Assembly: GCA_900543705.1 (NCBI GenBank)
Contig: UQSL01000012.1
Location: forward strand, 1-37,338
Reading direction: 5' to 3'
Length of the DNA stretch: 37,338 nt
From: an uncultured Oscillospiraceae bacterium
Lineage (GTDB): Bacteria; Bacillota; Clostridia; Oscillospirales; Ruminococcaceae
Both the position numbers and the translations under genes were made by a program. Every line of letters begins with the position of its first letter. The first letter of the stretch is position 1. Under the pieces are notes generated by a model. The model did not search any database and was not told the DNA's origin. It was given only the letters and a program-made list of their open reading frames with translations. Of the stretch, positions 15,570 through 22,832 are shown one piece after another.

Positions 15570-16850
15570 TTATTTGATAGTTTCCTTGCCGCCCATATAC
15601 ATCCGGAGAGGTTCCGGAATGTTAACCGAGCCGTCCGCGTTGAGATTGTTTTCCAAAAATGCGATGAGCATTCTCGGCGGTGCAACAACAGTGTTATTGA
15701 GGGTATGGGGGAGGTAGTTGCCTTTCTCCTTGTTTTTGACACGGATGCCGAGCCGGCGGGCCTGTGCATCGCCGAGATTCGAGCAGCTTCCTACTTCGAA
15801 GTACTTCTTCTGGCGGGGTGACCATGCTTCCACGTCGATGCTCTTGACCTTCAAATCTGCAAGGTCGCCGGAGCAGCATTCGAGGGTGCGTACCGGGATA
15901 TCCAGCGAGCGGAAGAAATCGACCGTATTGTGGTAGAGTTTCTCAAACCACTCCATGCTTTCTTCCGGTCTGCAGACGACAATCATCTCCTGCTTTTCAA
16001 ACTGATGGATGCGATAGACGCCGCGCTCCTCGATACCGTGCGCGCCGACCTCCTTACGGAAGCAGGGAGAATAGCTGGTCAGCGCCTGCGGAAGCTGGTC
16101 CTCGGTCAGGATGGTGTCGATGAATTTACCGATCATTGAATGCTCGCTGGTGCCGATGAGGTAGAGATCCTCGCCCTCGATTTTGTACATCATATTTTCC
16201 ATTTCCGCAAAGCTCATGACGCCGTTTACCACATCGCCGCGAATCATAAACGGCGGGATATAGTAGGTAAAGCCGCGGTCAATCATGAAATCGCGCGCAT
16301 AGGAGAGGATGGCGGAGTGCAGGCGAGCAATGTCGCCGCACAGGTAGTAAAAGCCATTACCGCTTGTCTTTCTCGCGCTGTCGAGATCGATACCATGCAG
16401 GCGCTCCATAATATCTACATGGTAGGGAACCTCAAAATCGGGGACGGCCGGCTCGCCGAAGCGCTCGACCTCAACGTTTTCGCTGTCATCCTTTCCGATT
16501 GGCACGGATTCGTCGATGATGTTTGGGATAACGAGCATCCGCTCCCGGATGAGAGCGGAAAGCTCCTCTTCTCTGGCTTCGAGCTCCTCGAGCTCGTTCG
16601 CCATCGAGGTGACCTGAGTCTTTGCCCGCTCCGCCTCTTCCTTCCTTCCCTTGGCCATAAAGCCGCCGATTTGCCTGCTGATGGAGTTGCGCTGGCTTCT
16701 CAGGTAATCGCAGCGGGTCTTCGCCGTGCGGAATTCCTCGTCAAAGGCAATCACCTCGTCTACGAGTGGGAGCTTTTCTTCCTGAAATTTGCGCTTGATG
16801 TTTTCTTTGACAATGTCGGGATTTGTCCGCAAAAACTTGATGTCCAACAT
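15570..16850 (-). CDS. serS: Seryl-tRNA synthetase
   Basis: A class II aminoacyl-tRNA synthetase that charges tRNA-Ser. The 426 residues comprise an N-terminal tRNA-binding coiled coil (about 25-105) and the catalytic domain with motif 2 (FRKEVGAHGIEERGVYRIHQF) and motif 3 (NTVVAPPRMLIAFLE). Start: ATG 16850 (MLDIKFLRTNPD, the normal SerRS N-terminus) is used, with AGGAGG about ten bases upstream; the frame extends to 16871 but would place the ribosome-binding site inside the gene. Expression is expected to be controlled by the T-box leader immediately upstream. Confidence 0.97.
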   Translation of the reverse strand: MLDIKFLRTNPDIVKENIKRKFQEEKLPLVDEVIAFDEEFRTAKTRCDYLRSQRNSISRQIGGFMAKGRKEEAERAKTQVTSMANELEELEAREEELSALIRERMLVIPNIIDESVPIGKDDSENVEVERFGEPAVPDFEVPYHVDIMERLHGIDLDSARKTSGNGFYYLCGDIARLHSAILSYARDFMIDRGFTYYIPPFMIRGDVVNGVMSFAEMENMMYKIEGEDLYLIGTSEHSMIGKFIDTILTEDQLPQALTSYSPCFRKEVGAHGIEERGVYRIHQFEKQEMIVVCRPEESMEWFEKLYHNTVDFFRSLDIPVRTLECCSGDLADLKVKSIDVEAWSPRQKKYFEVGSCSNLGDAQARRLGIRVKNKEKGNYLPHTLNNTVVAPPRMLIAFLENNLNADGSVNIPEPLRMYMGGKETIK

Positions 16851-16882
16851 AGTGAGAGTTCCTCCTGTCATTTTTTAAAAAT

Positions 16883-17120
16883 AAAAAATCCTTCTGTCCC
16901 CCAAAAATGGGACGGAAGGATTCCGCGTTGCCACCCAAATTGCCGGGATGAACCGGCCGCTCGAACGCGCAATAAAGGGCGCGACCCTCCGGCTCCTCGC
17001 CGGCAGCTCGGAAAGCGGAAAGGCCTTTTATTTGCCCGGCTTGCACCGGCCGCCGGTTCTCTGAAAGCAAAGGGAAAAGGCCGCTTCTTTCGTTATAGCC
17101 AAAAAATAAGCATATTTCTT
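16883..17120 (-). promoter_or_regulatory. T-box riboswitch (tRNA-Ser) of serS
   Basis: Minus-strand leader with the hallmark T-box GGGTGGCAACGCGG at 16923-16936, which pairs with the uncharged tRNA acceptor end. It is followed by an intrinsic terminator at 16883-16922 (AATCCTTC with GAAGGATT, then TTTTTTATTTTT). Stem I carries the AGAGA-type bulge and a distal loop near 17040-17060. GGCCTTTT/AAAAGGCC and GCGG/CCGC arms flank CCTTTCC, which offers UCC as the serine specifier codon; that codon choice is inference. Uncharged tRNA-Ser would favour the antiterminator and serS expression. Confidence 0.92.
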
Positions 17121-17126
17121 ACTAGA

Positions 17127-17155
17127 AGTATATACGATTTTTTCAGGATATTCAA
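17127..17155 (-). promoter_or_regulatory. Sigma-A promoter of the serS T-box transcript
   Basis: On the minus strand TTGAAT (17150-17155), 17 bases, TATACT (17127-17132). Confidence 0.85.
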
Positions 17156-17416
17156 GGAATTTTTATTTTTTCATAGCATAAGCTAAAATTTAGACAAAAA
17201 TCGTAAAGTGTATTTAAGGTAAACACAAATCAGGTTAAGTGTACTCGAATAATATACTCTCTTTGGCAAATTCAGATAATATATTGGGAAAAATACACCC
17301 GATATTTAGAAATAAGATAGAAAAATAGGGGGATTTCAAAACAGTATTAGACAAAATATCTAAATTTCAAGTGCAAAAATTTCTGTTTTCATCATCACAA
17401 AAGCCGCTGGTTCAAA
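17156..17416. other. AT-rich intergenic region upstream of two divergent promoters
   Basis: No gene seen. The stretch is visibly poorer in G+C than its surroundings. It contains the 10-base sequence TTAGACAAAA twice (17190-17199 and 17347-17356), one mismatch away from the inverse of the Spo0A box TTTGTCRAA, and several AT-rich -10-like strings. It is probably regulatory upstream DNA for the divergent serS and ATPase/oxidoreductase transcripts. Confidence 0.5.
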
Positions 17417-17445
17417 TTGTTTCCTGTAACTAAAAATGATATAAT
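17417..17445 (+). promoter_or_regulatory. Promoter of the ATPase/oxidoreductase operon
   Basis: TTGTTT at 17417-17422, 17 bases, TATAAT at 17440-17445, about 105 bases before the first gene. Confidence 0.7.
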
Positions 17446-17550
17446 GCTTATTGGACAGCCGAAGACCATGGATTCAGGCAGTTTATGAGCGTTTGATGGC
17501 TGTTTTATTGTTATCCCCGATTGGGTCGTTTCAAGAAAGGTGGAACATGT

Positions 17551-18225
17551 TTGATAGAAAGACTCTCTCATCTGATTGTGGTGACAGGGCATTATGGAAG
17601 CGGAAAGACCAACCTGAGCGTCAACCTCGCGCTGGATTTAAAAGAGCGCGGCAAAGATGTGGTGGTCGTGGATTTGGATATTGTCAATCCGTATTTCCGT
17701 ACCGCTGATTTTGCGGAGCTTTTCGGTTCCAAGGGAATTGAAGTGATTAATCCACAGTATGCCAACACCAATCTAGATCTCCCGGTGGTTAATCCCCAAA
17801 TTTATTCTGCGTTTAACCGTCCGGATTCCTATGTGATCTTCGATGTCGGAGGGGACGACGACGGCGCAATAGCGCTCGGACAGTATGCTCATCTGTTTTC
17901 TCAGCACGAGTATTCGATGCTGTATGTCGTCAACCGCTACCGCCATGTCGAACCGGATGCCGGCGAGGCTGTCGCCCTGCTGCGTGGCATCGAGGCAAGC
18001 TCCCGCCTGAAGGTAAGCGGGATACTCAACAATTCGCATTTATCGGAGGAAACCAGTGCCGAAACGGTGCTCGAGTCCATCCGGTACGCTAAAGAGATCT
18101 CCTCTTTGAGCGGCGTTCCTCTGATTGGGACAACCGTAAAAGAGGACATTGCACAGCAGCTGTCAGGCCAGGTGGAAAACCTGTATCCCGTCAGGCGCTT
18201 TGTCAAGACTCTTTGGGAAAAATAA
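17551..18225 (+). CDS. ParA/MinD-like P-loop ATPase of unknown role
   Basis: A 224-residue cytoplasmic P-loop protein of the SIMIBI/MinD group. Walker A is GHYGSGKT (13-20), with VVVDLDIVNPYFR near 35-48 and YVIFDVGGDDDG near 104. It has no DNA-binding or membrane-targeting segment that I can recognise. It is the first gene before a ferredoxin oxidoreductase cluster and follows the operon promoter. By analogy with Mrp/NifH-like neighbours it might serve cofactor delivery or complex assembly, which is inference. The start is taken as TTG 17551, seven bases after AAGGTGG (17537-17543); the frame is open to a TTG at 17521 that has no ribosome-binding site. Confidence 0.8.
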   Translation: MIERLSHLIVVTGHYGSGKTNLSVNLALDLKERGKDVVVVDLDIVNPYFRTADFAELFGSKGIEVINPQYANTNLDLPVVNPQIYSAFNRPDSYVIFDVGGDDDGAIALGQYAHLFSQHEYSMLYVVNRYRHVEPDAGEAVALLRGIEASSRLKVSGILNNSHLSEETSAETVLESIRYAKEISSLSGVPLIGTTVKEDIAQQLSGQVENLYPVRRFVKTLWEK

Positions 18226-18299
18226 GGCAAGAAAATAAGTTTCAGAGCTTCGCAGTAGCTTTTTCTGCCAAACTCTCAACAAACAGTGGAGGTGTTTTT

Positions 18300-18506
18300 A
18301 TGGCCAAAATGACCGTCAATGAATCGCGCTGCAAAGGGTGCGGGCTGTGCATTACGGCATGCCCGAAGAAGATTATTGCCCTTTCCAAGACCCGTCTCAA
18401 TGAGAAGGGCCTGCATCCGGCAGAAGTCATCGACATGGACAAATGCATTGGATGCGCAATGTGCGCAATGATGTGCCCAGACGTCGCGATTACAGTAGAA
18501 AGGTAG
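18300..18506 (+). CDS. 2-oxoacid:ferredoxin oxidoreductase, ferredoxin (delta) subunit
   Basis: A 68-residue protein with two [4Fe-4S] motifs: Cys 11, 14, 17, 21 (CKGCGLCITAC) and Cys 49, 52, 55, 59 (CIGCAMCAMMC). It passes electrons from the catalytic subunits to external ferredoxin. ATG 18300 follows GGAGGTG (18288-18294); the longer frame from 18213 overlaps the previous gene and is not conserved in type. It opens the delta-alpha-beta-gamma order typical of anaerobic Kor/Vor enzymes. Confidence 0.93.
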   Translation: MAKMTVNESRCKGCGLCITACPKKIIALSKTRLNEKGLHPAEVIDMDKCIGCAMCAMMCPDVAITVER

Positions 18507-18515
18507 GAAGACAAC

Positions 18516-19577
18516 ATGGCTGATAAAGTTCTCATGAAAGGAAATGAGGCCATCGCGGAAGCTGCTATCCGTGCAGGCTGCCGTCATTTCTTTGGTTATC
18601 CGATTACTCCGCAGACTGAGATTTCCGCATACCTGTCCAAAAAGATGCCGAAAATCGGAGGCACCTTCCTGCAGGCGGAATCTGAGATTGCCGCAATCAA
18701 TATGGTGCTCGGCGCCGCATCCTGCGGTGTGCGCGCAATGACCTCCTCCTCTTCTCCAGGTATTTCCCTGAAGACGGAAGGCATTTCTTACATAGCAGGC
18801 TCCGACTTGCCCTGTGTCATTGTCAATGTCCAGCGCGGCGGCCCGGGACTTGGAAGCATCCAACCGGCACAGTCCGATTACTGGCAGGCAACCAAGGCGC
18901 TCGGCCACGGTGATTTCCACGTTCTCGTGTATGCGCCGTCCTCCGTTCAGGAGATGGTTGACTATGTCTATGAGGCATTTGACAAGGCAGAGCAGTACCG
19001 TATGCCGGCCATGATTCTCAGCGACGGCGTGCTCGGACAGATGATGGAACCGGTTGAATTTACCGACCCTGTCATCCATCCGCATGACAAATCCTGGGCA
19101 ACCACGGGCCATGAGAACAAGAGGGCACATAATATCATAAACTCCCTCTATCTTACCCCGCAGGAACTGGAGAACCTCGTGCACGCACGGTTTGAGCGTT
19201 ACAAGGTTGTCGAAGCGAACGAACCCAAAGCGGAAGAATATCTCACCGATGACGCGGATATCGTCCTTGTCGCGTACGGCGCAACCGCCCGTATTGCGAA
19301 GGCTGCCGTCAACATGGCGCGTAACATCGGGATTAAAGCGGGCCTTATCCGCCCGATTACCCTTTGGCCGTTCCCGAAAGACACGCTCGCCAAAGCAGCG
19401 GAGCATGCTTCCAAGTTCCTCTGCGTCGAAATGAGCATGGGACAGATGATTGAGGACGTCAAGCTTGCCATCCGTTCGAGCAAACCGGTTGAGTTCTTCG
19501 GACGTACCGGCGGCGTTATCCCGGCTCCGGCAGAAGTATTCGAAGCCATCAAAACTATCGCAGGGGGTGCAAAATAA
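18516..19577 (+). CDS. vorB: 2-oxoacid:ferredoxin oxidoreductase alpha subunit (VorB/KorA type)
   Basis: A 353-residue subunit with the pyrimidine-binding domain of TPP-dependent oxidoreductases (GYPITPQTEI at 27-36, EAAINM-like QAESEIAAIN) and a C-terminal transketolase-like domain. With the other subunits it oxidatively decarboxylates a 2-oxoacid with CoA to an acyl-CoA, reducing ferredoxin. Overall appearance is closest to subunits named VorB (branched-chain 2-oxoacids), but sequence inspection alone cannot separate this from 2-oxoglutarate (KorA). AGGAAG lies seven bases before the ATG. It overlaps the beta gene by one base. Confidence 0.92.
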   Translation: MADKVLMKGNEAIAEAAIRAGCRHFFGYPITPQTEISAYLSKKMPKIGGTFLQAESEIAAINMVLGAASCGVRAMTSSSSPGISLKTEGISYIAGSDLPCVIVNVQRGGPGLGSIQPAQSDYWQATKALGHGDFHVLVYAPSSVQEMVDYVYEAFDKAEQYRMPAMILSDGVLGQMMEPVEFTDPVIHPHDKSWATTGHENKRAHNIINSLYLTPQELENLVHARFERYKVVEANEPKAEEYLTDDADIVLVAYGATARIAKAAVNMARNIGIKAGLIRPITLWPFPKDTLAKAAEHASKFLCVEMSMGQMIEDVKLAIRSSKPVEFFGRTGGVIPAPAEVFEAIKTIAGGAK

Positions 19578-20329
19578 TGGCAGTTGTATTTGAAAAACCA
19601 CATGCTTTGACAGACGCCATCACCCACTATTGCCCGGGCTGTACCCATGGTATCGTCCACCGTCTGGTGGCGGAGGTCATCGATGAGCTCGGCGTGGAAG
19701 GCAAGACCGTCGGCGTTGTCCCGGTCGGCTGTTCGGTCCTGGCATATAACTATTTTAATTGTGATATGATTGAAGCTCCGCACGGACGTGCTCCGGCTGT
19801 TGCAACCGGCGTGCGCAGAGCGCTTCCGGAAAATATCGTCTTTACCTATCAGGGCGACGGCGACCTCGCGGCAATTGGTACGGCGGAGACCGTCCATGCT
19901 GCAACCAGAGGCGAGAATATCACCATTATCTTCATCAATAACGCGATCTATGGCATGACCGGCGGCCAGATGGCTCCGACCACGCTTCCGGGCCAGGTCA
20001 CTCAGACCACTCCGTACGGGCGTGACGTTAACTACTCCGGTTTCCCGGTCCGGATGTGTGAGATGCTCTCCACGTTGTCCGGTGTTGCGTTTGCTCAGCG
20101 TGTCACCGTGGACAATGTCCAGCATGTTCGTGAGGCAAAAGCGGCCATTAAGAAAGGCTTTGAGGCGCAGATTAACAAGAAGGGCTTTTCTATCATCGAG
20201 GTGCTCTCCACCTGCCCGACCAACTGGGGCCTGACTCCGGTGGAGGCACTTGACTGGCTCAGAGAAAACATGATTCCATATTACCCGCTGGGTGTCTATA
20301 AGGATAAGACAGAGGAGGGTGTAAGATAA
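19577..20329 (+). CDS. 2-oxoacid:ferredoxin oxidoreductase beta (TPP-binding) subunit
   Basis: A 250-residue TPP- and iron-sulfur-binding subunit. CPGCTHG at 19-25 supplies cluster cysteines; the TPP/Mg motif runs from GDGDLAAIG near residue 94 to NNAIYGMTGGQ (about 121-131). It forms the active site with the alpha subunit. It overlaps the neighbouring genes by one base on each side (TAATG), so the whole cluster is translationally coupled. Confidence 0.93.
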   Translation: MAVVFEKPHALTDAITHYCPGCTHGIVHRLVAEVIDELGVEGKTVGVVPVGCSVLAYNYFNCDMIEAPHGRAPAVATGVRRALPENIVFTYQGDGDLAAIGTAETVHAATRGENITIIFINNAIYGMTGGQMAPTTLPGQVTQTTPYGRDVNYSGFPVRMCEMLSTLSGVAFAQRVTVDNVQHVREAKAAIKKGFEAQINKKGFSIIEVLSTCPTNWGLTPVEALDWLRENMIPYYPLGVYKDKTEEGVR

Positions 20330-20865
20330 TGGCTGATACGAAAAACATTGTACTGGCAGGCTTCGGCGGACAGGGGATCCTGTTTGCAGGCAAGGTCATG
20401 GCTTATACCGGATTGATGGAAGATAAACAGGTTTCCTGGCTTCCTTCTTATGGCCCGGAAATGAGAGGCGGCACCGCAAACTGCAGCGTGTGCATTTCCG
20501 ACGAACCGATTGCTTCCCCGGTTGTGCTCAACCCGAACATCCTCATTGCAATGAACCTTCCGAGCTACCAGAAATTCATTGATTCTGTCCCTGCAGGCGG
20601 CAAGGTGTTTTTGGATTCCAGCCTGATTGACGTGAAATGCGAGCGCACGGACATCAATGTCTACTATGTCCCGGCAACCGAGCTCTCGAACTCTGAGAAC
20701 CTCCAGAGCCTGGCGAACATGATCCTGCTCGGCAAAGTCCTCAAGGAGACCCAGTTTGCTTCCTATGAAGGCGTCAAGAAGGGTATCGGCAAGTGTGTTT
20801 CCGCAAGAAAGGCTCATTTGCTGGAAGCCAACGTGAGGGCAATCGACCTCGGTATGACTTTATAA
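20329..20865 (+). CDS. 2-oxoacid:ferredoxin oxidoreductase gamma subunit
   Basis: A 178-residue gamma subunit with the CoA-domain signature GFGGQGILFAG (11-21) and YGPEMRGGTANC near residue 43-54, both characteristic of the Kor/Vor/Por gamma family. It is the last gene of the cluster and is followed by a terminator hairpin that contains the start of the next transcript. Confidence 0.94.
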   Translation: MADTKNIVLAGFGGQGILFAGKVMAYTGLMEDKQVSWLPSYGPEMRGGTANCSVCISDEPIASPVVLNPNILIAMNLPSYQKFIDSVPAGGKVFLDSSLIDVKCERTDINVYYVPATELSNSENLQSLANMILLGKVLKETQFASYEGVKKGIGKCVSARKAHLLEANVRAIDLGMTL

Positions 20866-20874
20866 GACATCTAA

Positions 20875-20903
20875 TTGAATTTTCTGTTGTATCATGCTAT
20901 GAT
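20875..20903 (+). promoter_or_regulatory. Promoter upstream of the ATP-grasp gene
   Basis: TTGAAT at 20875-20880, 17 bases, TATGAT at 20898-20903. The start point would fall near 20910, inside the following hairpin. Confidence 0.6.
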
Positions 20904-20938
20904 GAAAGCGTGTCTCGGTTAGAGATACGCTTTCTTTT
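20904..20938 (+). terminator. Terminator of the oxidoreductase operon
   Basis: GAAAGCGTGTCTC pairs with GAGATACGCTTTC (one mismatch) around GGTTA, then TTTT. Its left arm is partly upstream of the start of the next transcript. Confidence 0.75.
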
Positions 20939-20979
20939 ATGTGATGAAGTGGTATGAGAAGATAGGGGAGAAGATTTAA

Positions 20980-22002
20980 TTGGAGAAAATAAAAACGTTT
21001 TTACGCAGGCTTCGAGGAATGAGCCTGAAAAAGATGTGGCGAATCGTCAAGCAGGTTCATCAGGATTCCGGTCGGGCCAGCTTCGTCATTTTTCTGGATA
21101 TGATTTACTGTGCGTTTATATACGGAGTGGGATATCAGGATTACCAGGTATTTGGTTTTGCGCATATCCGCGGCAAGGCGAACCGCAAAACCTTTATGAC
21201 GATGAATGATAACCTTGCGGTCGTGCGCGCGTTAAACGACCGGGATGCCTCCCAAATTTTTGTGGACAAATGCCGGTTCAACCGCCGGTTTTCCGAGTAT
21301 ATTGGGCGCGGATTCCTTGACCTGCGGGAATGCACCTTTGAAGAATTTGATCGCTTTTTACAGGGGAAAACGGTTGTTTTTGCCAAGACAGTCGACAACT
21401 TCGGCGGCAAAGGGATTGCCAAACTGGAGCTCACCCAATTTATAGACCACAAGCGCCTGCACCAGATGATGATGGCGGGTAAGCAGTACCTGGTGGAAGA
21501 GTGTATCGAGCAGGATGAGCGGATGAACAGTCTGTGTGCTTCTTCGGTCAACACAATCCGTATCGTGACGCTTGTCAAGGAGAGGAAAGTCCATGTGATG
21601 TACTCTCTAATCCGTATCGGCGACGGCAAACGTTTTGTAGATAATATTTCGAGTGACGGCATGTACTGCCCAGTGGATGAAAACGGTGTGCTGTCTGAAC
21701 CGGCATTCTGTGATGCGACCGGGGAATACTATGAGATACACCCTTACACCGGTGCAAAGCTGCTGGGCTTTCAGATTCCCCGTTTTCACGAGGCGGTGGA
21801 AATGGTGAAGCGTGCAGCCCTCGAAGTGGAGGAAGTGCGCTACGTCGGCTGGGATGTCGCCATATCTAAAGATGGGCCGGTGCTCGTGGAGGGGAATACG
21901 ATTCCCGGATACGACATGTGCCAGAACTACTATCATTTGGGAAAGGATAAATTAGGCATCTATCCGAAATTTAAGCAGATTATGGGGAACCTGATTGCAT
22001 AA
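20980..22002 (+). CDS. Sugar-transfer-associated ATP-grasp family protein
   Basis: A 340-residue protein resembling the ATP-grasp family associated with polysaccharide gene clusters (ATPgrasp_ST). A basic N-terminus is followed by the ATP-grasp fold, with a glycine-rich VDNFGGKGIAKL loop near 139-150, SSVNTIRIVT in the centre, and the metal/ATP-binding GWDVAISKDGPVLVEGN near 289-305. The reaction is unknown; such proteins usually join a carboxylate to an amine or thiol, often for surface glycans. The start is TTG 20980 with GGGGAG (20965-20970) nine bases upstream. Only 19 bases separate it from the response regulator. Confidence 0.75.
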   Translation: MEKIKTFLRRLRGMSLKKMWRIVKQVHQDSGRASFVIFLDMIYCAFIYGVGYQDYQVFGFAHIRGKANRKTFMTMNDNLAVVRALNDRDASQIFVDKCRFNRRFSEYIGRGFLDLRECTFEEFDRFLQGKTVVFAKTVDNFGGKGIAKLELTQFIDHKRLHQMMMAGKQYLVEECIEQDERMNSLCASSVNTIRIVTLVKERKVHVMYSLIRIGDGKRFVDNISSDGMYCPVDENGVLSEPAFCDATGEYYEIHPYTGAKLLGFQIPRFHEAVEMVKRAALEVEEVRYVGWDVAISKDGPVLVEGNTIPGYDMCQNYYHLGKDKLGIYPKFKQIMGNLIA

Positions 22003-22021
22003 AGGACGGGAGGAAATGAGG

Positions 22022-22723
22022 ATGCAGCCATATCAGATTTTGGTCGTTGAGGACGATAACAGTATTAACGATTTGCTGTGCACCATTTTGAAAAAAGAGG
22101 GATATCAGGTCACCTCTGCATATTCCGGGACGGAGGCAATTCTCCGCCTGGAACAGGGGGAATATGACCTGCTTCTCCTGGATTTGATGCTCCCCGGCAT
22201 CACCGGGGAGGAGCTGCTTGACACACTGCGCAAAGACAAGACGATCCCGGTCATTGTCATCTCCGCGAAAACAGCGATGGGGGACCGCGTCAGCGTACTC
22301 AAGGGTGGTGCGGATGATTTTATCTCAAAGCCCTTTGACGTCGAGGAAGTTTTGGCCCGTGTACAGGCTCAGCTGCGCCGGTATAAGGAGTTTTCCGCCC
22401 GGGCGAAAGGGGAGGAAGAGCGACTTATTTTGAGATATAAGGATTTGGTGCTCGATCCCGAGACGGTTACAGTAACCGTCTCGGGAAATCCGGTTCAACT
22501 TACCGCCCGGGAATTTAAGATATTGCAGCTTCTGATGAGTTATCCTAAAAAGGTATTCACCAAGGAAAATCTCTTTACCCATGTGTGGAACGAGGAATTT
22601 TTCGGCGGGGACAACACGGTGAATGTCCACATCAGCAATCTTAGGGCAAAGCTTGCCAAGTACCATGAGGGGGAAGAATATATCAAGACCGTGTGGGGTA
22701 TTGGCTTTAAAATGGCGGATTAA
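22022..22723 (+). CDS. OmpR-family response regulator
   Basis: A 233-residue regulator. The receiver has D11/D12, the phospho-accepting D54 (LLLDLMLP) and K103 (FISKPFD); a winged-helix DNA-binding domain occupies about 135-233 (LTAREFKILQLL, NVHISNLRAKL, TVWGIGFKM). It heads a regulator-ATPase-permease-kinase module like those controlling lantibiotic/bacitracin-type ABC exporters. Start: ATG 22022 is eight bases after GGGAGG (22008-22013); the ATG at 22016 is too close and the upstream TTG lies inside the preceding gene. Confidence 0.92.
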   Translation: MQPYQILVVEDDNSINDLLCTILKKEGYQVTSAYSGTEAILRLEQGEYDLLLLDLMLPGITGEELLDTLRKDKTIPVIVISAKTAMGDRVSVLKGGADDFISKPFDVEEVLARVQAQLRRYKEFSARAKGEEERLILRYKDLVLDPETVTVTVSGNPVQLTAREFKILQLLMSYPKKVFTKENLFTHVWNEEFFGGDNTVNVHISNLRAKLAKYHEGEEYIKTVWGIGFKMAD

Positions 22724-22746
22724 CAGTTTTGCCACAAATCTGTAAC

Positions 22747-22801
22747 CTTTAGTCTTTCTTTACATTTTCTTGAAGCTATCTTTCTTCGGCTGCTCTATGA
22801 T
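22747..22801 (+). promoter_or_regulatory. Phased direct repeats and promoter before the ABC genes
   Basis: CTTTAG (22747-22752), CTTTAC (22758-22763) and CTTGAA (22769-22774) recur every 11 bases, on one face of the helix. They end near the -35 position of a weak promoter with TATGAT at 22796-22801. This layout is typical of an OmpR-type activator site; the adjacent response regulator is the obvious candidate. Confidence 0.5.
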
Positions 22802-22832
22802 AAGAGCATCAAAGGAAGAAAGGTTGGTTGTG

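Noticed and set aside
16140..17186. A 348-codon open frame on the + strand
   Set aside because: Opposite serS and its T-box leader; both are strongly supported on the minus strand.
18276..19601. A 441-codon open frame on the minus strand
   Set aside because: Antisense to the ferredoxin and alpha subunit genes; composition (many His, Arg, Cys) is that of a shadow frame. The same holds for 19199-20125 on minus.
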